NCBI GenBank assembly: GCA_015494675.1
Contig: WGAW01000166.1
Coordinates: 1 to 13,504 of the forward strand
Direction: 5' to 3'
DNA length: 13,504 nt
From: Hydrogenimonas sp.
GTDB taxonomy: Bacteria; Campylobacterota; Campylobacteria; Campylobacterales; Hydrogenimonadaceae
The notes under the pieces were generated by a model. The model worked only from the letters and a program-made list of their open reading frames with translations, had not been told where the DNA came from and did not search any database. The stretch's first letter is position 1; the number at the start of each line of letters is the position of its first letter. The position numbers and the translations under genes were made by a program. Shown here in pieces: positions 5,572 to 11,967 of this stretch.

Positions 5572-8466
5572 ATGACGCAAAACATGAAACGAAGAGACTT
5601 TTTGAAATTTTCCGGTGTGACCGCCGCTTTGGTGGCGTCACAGGGTAGTTTGTTCGCAAAGACCGGTGTCATGAAGGTTGAGAACGGGAAAGAGAACTAT
5701 CCAAACACCACATACACCGAAGAGATGTATCGCAATGAGTTCGATTTTACTCGCGGCAAGAAAGAGGAGACCGGGTTTGCGTACCACTGCGTAAACTGCC
5801 AGGGCAACTGCGCGTGGGAGGTCTGGTCGCACAACGGAGTGGTAACGCGCGAAAACCAGTCTGCTCGCTATCCATCTATAAATGCGAAGATACCAGATTT
5901 CAACCCGAGAGGGTGCAACAAAGGTGTCCAGCATTCACAGATAATGTACGAAAAAGACAGAATACTCTACCCTATGAAGCGTGTCGGAGAGCGCGGAGAG
6001 GGAAAGTGGAAGAGAATCAGCTGGGATGAGGCCGCGACGGAGGTGGCCGAAAAGATTTTCGATGTGATGACCGATCCGGAGCGTGGGCCCGGCAAACTTA
6101 TGGTTCATGCAGGAACGGGGCTTCTGACCGAGGGGCGCCGAGGCGCTCCGCTGCGTTTTTCTACACAGCTGGGTGCGGTAAGAATATATCCGGCCTCATA
6201 TCTGGGGGATATGTTCTCAGGTGCGGCTATAGCATACGGAGAGGGTAACGTAGGCGGAACCTACGACTTTATGTACAACGTGGATACTTCGATATTTTGG
6301 GGAGGGAACCCCTCCGTATCCAGGATCCCCGATGCCCACTTCGTATGGGAGGGCAAATACAACGGCGCGAAAGTCATCATCATAACCCCCGAGTTCAACG
6401 CCTCCGCAAAGTCGGCCGATCTCTGGATACCGATAAAGCCCGGCAGCGACAATATACTGGCGATGAGCGTCATTAACGTCATCTTGAACGAAAAGCTCTA
6501 CAAGCCGGGCTTCATGAAGATATTTACAGATCTTCCGTTCCTTGTACGGCTCGACAACCGCAAGCTTCTCAGGCGATCCGATATGGAGCATGCCAAAAAC
6601 GAAGAGGAGGAGGAGAAGTTCGAGGAGGAGTTTTATGCCATGAACTCCAGGACGGGTAAGCCGGCCCTGATGCCGGGAACAGAAGGGAGCGAGCACCATA
6701 CACTGAGGCTTGACGAGTTCGGTATCGATCCGGAGCTCGAAGGCGAGTGGAGCGTGAAGACCCTCGATGGAGAGGTGAAGGTGACGACGGTCTTCGAGAT
6801 GCTCAAAAAGTCGGCCGCAAACTTCGCACCGGAGAAGACCAAGGATATTACAGGCGTGCATCCGGACGTGGTTCGCGAGCTGGCATACGACATAGCCAAA
6901 CCGAAGGTCGTTGCGATCACTACCGGGTTTTCGCTCAACAAATATTTCAACGGTGTCATGACCATCTGGAACATAGCATCGATATGCGGTCTGACAGGTC
7001 GCATGGGGCCGTATGGAGGCTTGAATACGGAAAACGAGTTCAGCCTGAGCGGCCTTGGGGCTCTCAGCGGATTCGGCGGGAAATATGCGCCCCGATTCGG
7101 GTCGGGTTTCGTAGGCGAATTCGTTTTCGGAGACGGAATGAAGATATTCGACAGATACTTCAGCGACGAAGATGTACGCCGCGCCCAGAACGGCATGAGC
7201 AAAAAAGATTATATGGAGATAGTGCAGAAGCTGCTCGAAGAGGGTAAAAACGGCAAAGCCAACAACGAGTCTCACCACGGTAACGTCGTCAAACCGTGGT
7301 GGCAGCCCGACACGGCCATCATAGTCGCAGACTCGAAATTCAGGCGAAACAAAGGGAGCGAGTATCGTGAAGCCTTTTTGAAGAAGACGAAGTTCTTCTG
7401 CTATGTCGACTTCAGAATGAGCGAAGCCGCCGTCTATGCCGACCTGCTCCTGCCGGCGAAGTCTCACTATGAGGTTTACGATATCAGGACAAGCCCGGGA
7501 TACCATAGATTTACCAACCTTGCCAAACCGATCGCAAACATGAAGCCCGTCGGAGAGGCCAAAGATGAGTGGAGCATGTTCGCCCTTATCGCCAAGAAGC
7601 TCGAAGAGGTGGCGAACCGCCCCGAAAATATCTCCAAGGCGAAGGTGAAAGATCTTAAAAAGTATGCGAGGGAGGGTTACCACGATCTGGCCAACTTCTA
7701 CAAAGAGTTCACAAATACCGACGAGGAGTCGGAAGCTGCCGCGGAGCCGTATCTGGGAACGGACAAGATGGCCGTTGAAGCGGCTCTTGAGAAGTGTGAG
7801 CAGTATGCGCCGTGGACGATGGAGAAGATGTACAAGGCGGGTGGATTCCTGCAGCTCAACGAGAAGGCCGGAAAGACTTCACCCCTCTATTCGGACAGGC
7901 CGTTCTTCACTTTCGAAGACCATCTCTATAAGTTCGAGAGGCTGGAGACGCTCAGCGGACGACAGACGTTCTATGTCGACCATCCGATGTTCATCAAACT
8001 GGGAGCGGCGACAAATACCGGAATGGAAGGGATAAGGCCGCAGGGCAACCGCTACCCGTTCGTGCTGATGACCCCGCATGCACGCTGGTCTATCCACTCC
8101 AACTATAAGCAGAGCAGGATTCTACAGCGCCTTCAGAGGGGAGTGCCCTATGTTCAGGTCAACAGAATGGTAGCCAAGAAGAAGGGGATAGAGGACGGCG
8201 ATACGATTCGCATCTTCAACAGTCTCGGGGAGTTCTACGCCATGGCCAAAGTCTCAAGCTCGTGCCCGCCGGACGGACTCGTGATGGAGCATGGATGGGA
8301 GCCTTATATGTACAAGTTCAAAAAGGGCCACAACGAAGTGGTCCCGACCGCTCTGAACCTGCTCGAGATGGCCGACGGGTGGGGGCACCTGAAGTTCGGC
8401 GGCCTTTGGGACGGAAACCAGTATGCATACGACGGTGCTATAGACTTCGAAAAGGCCGATGTATGA
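5572..8466 (+). CDS. type II CISM (DMSO reductase family) molybdoenzyme alpha catalytic subunit
   Basis: A 964-residue molybdopterin-guanine-dinucleotide oxidoreductase, acting in the periplasm after Tat export. The Tat signal is KRRDFLKFSG (residues 6-15), followed by a hydrophobic stretch. The FS0 [4Fe-4S] motif is HCVNCQGNC (72-80) with Cys115 after 34 residues; His72 stands where type II enzymes such as NarG have their His ligand, and an extra Cys73 follows it. YLGDMFSGAAIAYG places Asp213 as the likely Mo ligand. IFWGGNPSVSRIPDAHF and TPEFNASAKSADLWIPIKPGSD match the NarG/EbdA/SerA/DdhA clade. The C-terminal domain has MTPHARWSIHSNYK, the dinucleotide-binding fold. Residues 344-353 form a Glu-rich insertion. 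The start at 5572 has GGAGAG upstream; Met5 is an alternative. The substrate cannot be assigned: ethylbenzene, dimethyl sulfide, selenate, chlorate and nitrate/nitrite enzymes all share this architecture. Confidence 0.93.
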   Translation: MTQNMKRRDFLKFSGVTAALVASQGSLFAKTGVMKVENGKENYPNTTYTEEMYRNEFDFTRGKKEETGFAYHCVNCQGNCAWEVWSHNGVVTRENQSARYPSINAKIPDFNPRGCNKGVQHSQIMYEKDRILYPMKRVGERGEGKWKRISWDEAATEVAEKIFDVMTDPERGPGKLMVHAGTGLLTEGRRGAPLRFSTQLGAVRIYPASYLGDMFSGAAIAYGEGNVGGTYDFMYNVDTSIFWGGNPSVSRIPDAHFVWEGKYNGAKVIIITPEFNASAKSADLWIPIKPGSDNILAMSVINVILNEKLYKPGFMKIFTDLPFLVRLDNRKLLRRSDMEHAKNEEEEEKFEEEFYAMNSRTGKPALMPGTEGSEHHTLRLDEFGIDPELEGEWSVKTLDGEVKVTTVFEMLKKSAANFAPEKTKDITGVHPDVVRELAYDIAKPKVVAITTGFSLNKYFNGVMTIWNIASICGLTGRMGPYGGLNTENEFSLSGLGALSGFGGKYAPRFGSGFVGEFVFGDGMKIFDRYFSDEDVRRAQNGMSKKDYMEIVQKLLEEGKNGKANNESHHGNVVKPWWQPDTAIIVADSKFRRNKGSEYREAFLKKTKFFCYVDFRMSEAAVYADLLLPAKSHYEVYDIRTSPGYHRFTNLAKPIANMKPVGEAKDEWSMFALIAKKLEEVANRPENISKAKVKDLKKYAREGYHDLANFYKEFTNTDEESEAAAEPYLGTDKMAVEAALEKCEQYAPWTMEKMYKAGGFLQLNEKAGKTSPLYSDRPFFTFEDHLYKFERLETLSGRQTFYVDHPMFIKLGAATNTGMEGIRPQGNRYPFVLMTPHARWSIHSNYKQSRILQRLQRGVPYVQVNRMVAKKKGIEDGDTIRIFNSLGEFYAMAKVSSSCPPDGLVMEHGWEPYMYKFKKGHNEVVPTALNLLEMADGWGHLKFGGLWDGNQYAYDGAIDFEKADV

Positions 8467-8573
8467 GAGTTTTCGACAGAAATAGCGATGCCGGTCTCCG
8501 TGGGGCGGGTAGCCCGTCTGCAGCCGGATGCACCCATATAGAATATGCGATCGATGCGAGAGAAGGAGAATAA
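8463..8573 (+). CDS. possible 36-residue microprotein between alpha and beta genes
   Basis: A short frame begins with an ATG overlapping the alpha stop (ATGA, 8463-8466) and ends 3 nt before the beta start, filling the only gap among the enzyme subunit genes. The product would be soluble, with one Cys, an acidic C-terminus (AIDAREGE) and no recognised domain. Its own ribosome binding site is weak (AAGG near 8451), so it would depend on translational coupling. It could equally be spacer carrying a small CGGG-TAG-CCCG hairpin (506-516 of 8 kb) and the AAGGAG that serves the beta gene. It is listed because of its exact fit, not its sequence. Confidence 0.25.
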   Translation: MRVFDRNSDAGLRGAGSPSAAGCTHIEYAIDAREGE

Positions 8574-8576
8574 CCG

Positions 8577-9677
8577 ATGTCCAAAAGACAATTAGCGATG
8601 GTAATGGATTTGAACAAGTGTATCGGATGCCAGACCTGTACCGTGGCGTGTAAAACGCAGTGGACCAACCGCAACGGCCGCGAGTATATGTACTGGAACA
8701 ATGTCGAAACCTATCCGGGTACCGGCTATCCGAAAAACTGGATGGAGCTCGGCGGCGGATTCGACGAATCGGGCGATCTTCAGGCAGGAGTGGTCCCCAA
8801 TATAGAGGCGGATTACGGCGTACCCTGGGACTACAACCATGATCAGCTGCAGTTCGGTGCCCAGCTCAAGCCCGATGTCGAGCCTACATGGGGGCCCAAC
8901 TGGGATGAAGACGAAGGTGCGGGAGACTTCCCGAACGACAACTACTTCTTCTATATCCCGAGGATCTGCAACCACTGCTCGAATCCGGGCTGTCTGAGCG
9001 CGTGTCCGAGGGATGCGATCTTCAAGCGCGACCAGGACGGCGTAGTTCTCGTGGACCTCGACCGTTGCCAGGGATACCGCTACTGTATAGCGGGGTGTCC
9101 TTACAAAAAGATCTACTTCAACCCCAAGATCAGCAAGAGCGAAAAGTGTATCCTCTGCTTCCCGAGGGTCGAGAAGGGACTTCCCCCGGCGTGTGCGCAG
9201 CAGTGTGTCGGACGAATCCGATTCGTCGGCTTTCTCGACGATGAGGAGGGGCAGGTACACAAACTTGTTCATAAATATAAAGTCGCTTTGCCGCTTCGCA
9301 GTGATTACGGTACACAGCCGAACGTATACTATGTACCGCCCACCGAGGCTCCGCCCAAATTCGATGCAGAAGGAAGGATCATAGAAGGAAGCAATCGTGT
9401 ACCGATGGAGGAGTTGGAGCTGCTCTTCGGTCCGCAGGTGCACGATGCGATGAAGACGCTTCGTGCCGAGATGAAGAAGCGAAAAGAGACCGGCAAGAGC
9501 GAATTGATGGATATTTTGATCGCCTACAAGCACTCCGACATGTTCAGACTCGACCAGGAGTACTACCAGAGTATCGCAAAAAAAGAGGGCCTGTCGCTCG
9601 CGCCGATAGACAACCGCTATATGCAGGGCAAAAACAGCCCCAATAAATTCAAGTTCAAGGTGGTGGAATATGACTAA
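8577..9677 (+). CDS. type II CISM molybdoenzyme beta iron-sulfur subunit
   Basis: A 366-residue electron-transfer subunit of the NarH/EbdB/SerB/DdhB family, expected to be exported bound to alpha because it has no signal of its own. It opens with RQLAMVMDLNKCIGCQTC, typical of this family. Four cluster motifs are visible: Cys15/18/21/25; Cys131/134/139/143; Cys164/170/174 with Tyr167 at the second position (CQGYRYCIAGCPYKKIYFNP); and Cys191/194/206/210. The Tyr replaces a fourth Cys, as Trp does in NarH, so this cluster is probably [3Fe-4S] and the other three [4Fe-4S]. The length is normal for the non-NarH type II members. AAGGAG (8563-8568) lies 8 nt before the ATG. The stop overlaps the gamma start by 8 nt (ATGACTAA). 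Confidence 0.94.
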   Translation: MSKRQLAMVMDLNKCIGCQTCTVACKTQWTNRNGREYMYWNNVETYPGTGYPKNWMELGGGFDESGDLQAGVVPNIEADYGVPWDYNHDQLQFGAQLKPDVEPTWGPNWDEDEGAGDFPNDNYFFYIPRICNHCSNPGCLSACPRDAIFKRDQDGVVLVDLDRCQGYRYCIAGCPYKKIYFNPKISKSEKCILCFPRVEKGLPPACAQQCVGRIRFVGFLDDEEGQVHKLVHKYKVALPLRSDYGTQPNVYYVPPTEAPPKFDAEGRIIEGSNRVPMEELELLFGPQVHDAMKTLRAEMKKRKETGKSELMDILIAYKHSDMFRLDQEYYQSIAKKEGLSLAPIDNRYMQGKNSPNKFKFKVVEYD

Positions 9678-10866
9678 GACAACTACTGCACTGCTGGCGA
9701 CCTCGCTTGTCGCTACGGCCCTTCTTGCTGACGGTGTCGTACTGGCTCAGAAGACCGAAAGGGATGTGACCAGGCTGACACCGACATCGAAAGCGTGGGA
9801 GTATGTCAAGGCGACTACGATCCACCTATATCCTCAAACCGCCCTTGTTCTGAACGACAAAAAGGCGAATGAACTAAACAGCAACGTAAAGGCGAAAGAG
9901 GCTCGTGTAAAGGCGATTCACGACGATAAAAACATAGCCTTCCTGCTGGAGTGGCCCGACGGGACGCGTTCTATTCAGAGGGGTTACAAGTCGGATGTCT
10001 ATGCCGACGGATTCGCGGTTCAGTTTCCCGTGAACTACAAAGATCCGAAAAAGCTTCCCTATATAGGTATGGGTAGCGACGGAAGAGCCGTAGTGATCCA
10101 TCTGCAAAAGGCTGTCGAGAAGATATACGAGCCCAACGGCAACGGCGACGTATCTATGCAGCAGAACGTTTTGAGCAAAAACGCTTTCGGAGATAGCGCG
10201 GAGGAGTTTGCACGGAAAGTTGGAGCGCTGGCGGTAAAGGATTATCAGCGCTCTTTCGTCTCCGAGGGGTTTCGCTCCATGACGGAGATAAAAGACGGCA
10301 GCGAAAAGTTCGATGCCGATATGAGCTACTCCGACAATGTATGGAGAGGAACGCTCATAAGACCTCTTAAAGACGGTTATCTAAATCTAAAAGGTGCTTT
10401 CCCCGTAGCGTTTGCCGTTTGGGACGGGGCGAGGCTCAATCGTGACGGACAGAAACTTCTTTCGGGCTGGACCGCCGTCAAACTTGTGGACAGCAGCGGT
10501 GGAGAGAAGCTTGTAGCGGAGCTTACCGCTGCCGCCAAGGGGGATGCGAAGCACGGGAAGGAGCTGATAGAGCAGAACGGATGTACGGGATGCCACCATA
10601 TAAGCGGTCTAAGCGGAGCAAGCTATATGGCGCCGGGCCTGGACAATGTAGGCGGCTACTCCACGTCCGCCTATCTCAGGGAGTCTCTCGTGGATCCGAG
10701 TGCAGTGGTAGTTCCCGGATATAACAGAAACGCCCACCCGAGCGCCGTATGGTACAACCTCGATCACGGAAAGCGTATCTCTACGATGCCCCCGTATCCG
10801 TTAGACGACAAGAGTCTTGATGATATGGTCGCGTATCTGAAAACCCTCAAATCGGAGGTGAAATGA
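9670..10866 (+). CDS. CISM gamma subunit: heme b domain fused to cytochrome c domain
   Basis: A 398-residue exported heme protein. It has a Sec signal peptide (residues 1 to about 20-26, ALLATSLVATALLADG). Residues 30-275 form an ethylbenzene-dehydrogenase gamma-like domain: FAVQFP (115-120) and LPYIGMGSDGRAVVIHLQK (129-147), where Met134 is the likely axial ligand of heme b. Residues 285-398 form a class I cytochrome c domain: CTGCH (305-309) binds heme c, and Met373 in STMPPYPL is the likely sixth ligand. Classical gamma subunits (EbdC, SerC, DdhC, ClrC) are shorter and carry only heme b, so this looks like a fused electron exit to periplasmic cytochromes or a terminal oxidase. AAGGTGG precedes the start, which overlaps the beta stop. 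The stop overlaps the next ATG. Confidence 0.9.
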   Translation: MTKTTTALLATSLVATALLADGVVLAQKTERDVTRLTPTSKAWEYVKATTIHLYPQTALVLNDKKANELNSNVKAKEARVKAIHDDKNIAFLLEWPDGTRSIQRGYKSDVYADGFAVQFPVNYKDPKKLPYIGMGSDGRAVVIHLQKAVEKIYEPNGNGDVSMQQNVLSKNAFGDSAEEFARKVGALAVKDYQRSFVSEGFRSMTEIKDGSEKFDADMSYSDNVWRGTLIRPLKDGYLNLKGAFPVAFAVWDGARLNRDGQKLLSGWTAVKLVDSSGGEKLVAELTAAAKGDAKHGKELIEQNGCTGCHHISGLSGASYMAPGLDNVGGYSTSAYLRESLVDPSAVVVPGYNRNAHPSAVWYNLDHGKRISTMPPYPLDDKSLDDMVAYLKTLKSEVK

Positions 10867-11273
10867 TGAAAAAGGTTTTAATGTTCGCACTCTCTGCAGC
10901 TTTCGCCGCCGCACTCTTCGGCTCGAGCGAAGAGATAGAGAAGAAGGGGTTTCTGACAACAAAGTGGTGTGCCGAAAACGACATGTTCAAAGACTGCAGG
11001 CTCGAGAGCGCGGTCTGCGGGTACGGCGGGTGCTTCAAGAGCTGGAATTTCGGCGATCCGATAAAGGAGGAGCTCGTTCTATATGTCCACGATGACGGGA
11101 AGTATTACAGAGTAAGTCTCGACAAGATAAGTCGAAGCGAGCTCGATGAGGCGATAAACAGGAATGAAGTGACCATAATAGGATCGTATGACGAAAAAGA
11201 GAATACGATCCATGCGACCGAGTTCAAAGCTCCGCCTCCGCCCAAAAAGTCGTTCTTCAAAGGGTGCCTCTGA
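10863..11273 (+). CDS. small exported Cys-rich protein of the CISM operon, function unknown
   Basis: A 136-residue protein with a Sec signal peptide (MKKVLMFALSAAFAAALFG). I do not recognise a family. Four cysteines lie close together (Cys36, 45, 52, 57 in KWCAENDMFKDC and AVCGYGGCFK), with a fifth at the penultimate position (Cys135). The second half, VLYVHDDGKYYRVSL through VTIIGSYDEKENTIHATEF, looks all-beta and resembles a small OB-like barrel, which is an impression only. The tail is Pro/Lys-rich (KAPPPPKKSFF). The cysteines suggest disulfides, a metal or a sulfur-relay function, fitting the rhodanese in the same operon, but this is not proven. GGAGG (10854-10858) serves ATG 10863 or 10866; the first overlaps the gamma stop (ATGA). 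A terminator follows, so it is the last gene of the operon. Confidence 0.85.
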   Translation: MMKKVLMFALSAAFAAALFGSSEEIEKKGFLTTKWCAENDMFKDCRLESAVCGYGGCFKSWNFGDPIKEELVLYVHDDGKYYRVSLDKISRSELDEAINRNEVTIIGSYDEKENTIHATEFKAPPPPKKSFFKGCL

Positions 11274-11320
11274 TACCGCTTCGCCTCTTTGGCGGAGATG
11301 TCCGCACGACAATACGGATG

Positions 11321-11352
11321 CCGTGGCCGAACCTGCTTTGGCCGCGGTTTTT
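11321..11352 (+). terminator. Rho-independent terminator ending the rhodanese-CISM operon
   Basis: CCGTGGCC (11321-11328) pairs with GGCCGCGG (11340-11347) over 8 bp with one G-U wobble and an 11-nt loop, followed directly by TTTTT (11348-11352). It is 48 nt after the stop of the small Cys-rich gene. Readthrough to the chaperone gene is possible, so it may attenuate rather than fully separate the two units. Confidence 0.8.
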
Positions 11353-11360
11353 GCTATCAT
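11348..11360 (+). promoter_or_regulatory. extended -10 promoter for chaperone-ferredoxin unit
   Basis: TTTTTGCTATCAT contains TG-C-TATCAT, an extended -10, preceded by a T-tract that is also the terminator's U-run. The start site would be near 11366, with a leader of about 25 nt to the ATG at 11392. The motif matches the minus-strand element at 4192-4180 at 12 of 13 positions. Confidence 0.5.
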
Positions 11361-11391
11361 ACTCTTCCAACAAGTTTCAGGGGATTCAATA

Positions 11392-11967
11392 ATGGATGAT
11401 AGAACGAGACTCTACATTTACGCGTTTTTGTCGCGGGTCTTTACGGAAGAGCTTGACGATAAGGCGATCGCCGATCTTGCCGCCAACGAAGAGCTGTTGA
11501 AGACGATAGGCGAAGAGACGTTCGAGTGGTTTTCGAAAAGAGATGCAGAGACAATCAGGGAGGAGCTCAATGTCGACTACAACTCCCTGTTCGTTGTTCA
11601 CAACCACCCTATAGAGTCGTCGGTTATGGATAGCAAAAACGAAATTCTGATAGGCCTGCAAAACCCTGTTATGCAGTTCTATTTCAGCCGCGGCTACGAC
11701 CTGAATCTCGAAAGCTCGAAACTGTATGTTCCGGACCATGCCGGTATAGAGTTCGGATTTGTACAGAGCATGATAAGCCAGAACGATCTTGTGGCCCAGG
11801 CGGAGTTCCTTCATGACCATCTGATAAGATGGATCGTACCTTTTCTGCTGGCGGTCAAACCTATGGCCATGACCCCTTTTTACAGGGATCTGTGTGACTT
11901 TACCGTAGAGTTTCTGCTGTCCGACTACACTCAGGTTAAAGAGCGTGCGGGAGATGCGGATGCGTAG
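11392..11967 (+). CDS. TorD/DmsD-family molybdoenzyme maturation chaperone (delta subunit)
   Basis: A 191-residue cytosolic helical protein that should bind the Tat signal and apo-alpha subunit and assist cofactor insertion before export. Family features are the N-terminal RLYIYAFLSRVFTEE, DYNSLFV (around residue 63), the hallmark YVPDHAGIEFGFVQSM (near 115-130), and FLHDHLIRWIVPFLLAV. The length is normal. The start at 11392 has AGGGGA (11379-11384) at 7-nt spacing; the frame is open further upstream, but that part runs through the terminator and has no family resemblance. The stop overlaps the start of the ferredoxin-like gene. In EbdD, SerD, DdhD and ClrD systems the chaperone is co-encoded in the same way. 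Confidence 0.92.
   Translation: MDDRTRLYIYAFLSRVFTEELDDKAIADLAANEELLKTIGEETFEWFSKRDAETIREELNVDYNSLFVVHNHPIESSVMDSKNEILIGLQNPVMQFYFSRGYDLNLESSKLYVPDHAGIEFGFVQSMISQNDLVAQAEFLHDHLIRWIVPFLLAVKPMAMTPFYRDLCDFTVEFLLSDYTQVKERAGDADA

Noticed and set aside
4300..5580. 426-codon open frame on the minus strand opposite the rhodanese gene
   Set aside because: The plus-strand frame has a signal peptide, two rhodanese domains and a ribosome binding site. The antisense frame has no recognisable motif.
6217..7683. 488-codon minus-strand frame within the alpha subunit gene
   Set aside because: It is a shadow of a GC-rich coding region. The plus strand encodes an unmistakable molybdopterin oxidoreductase.
8592..9533. 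313-codon minus-strand frame opposite the beta subunit
   Set aside because: It is a shadow frame. The plus strand carries four conserved cluster motifs.
5572..9677. PsrA/PhsA-type (type III-like) polysulfide or thiosulfate reductase
   Set aside because: His72 in FS0, the Asp ligand region, the four-cluster NarH-like beta subunit with the Tyr-containing third motif, and an EbdC-like gamma all indicate type II. No NrfD-like membrane anchor is present.
5572..11273. Assignment as nitrate, perchlorate, selenate, ethylbenzene or dimethyl sulfide enzyme
   Set aside because: All share this subunit plan and motifs. Nothing visible fixes the substrate, so no gene symbol was given.
11188..11391. N-terminal extension of the chaperone frame
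   Set aside because: It overlaps the end of the Cys-rich gene and runs through the terminator. A good ribosome binding site and the family's N-terminus are at 11392.
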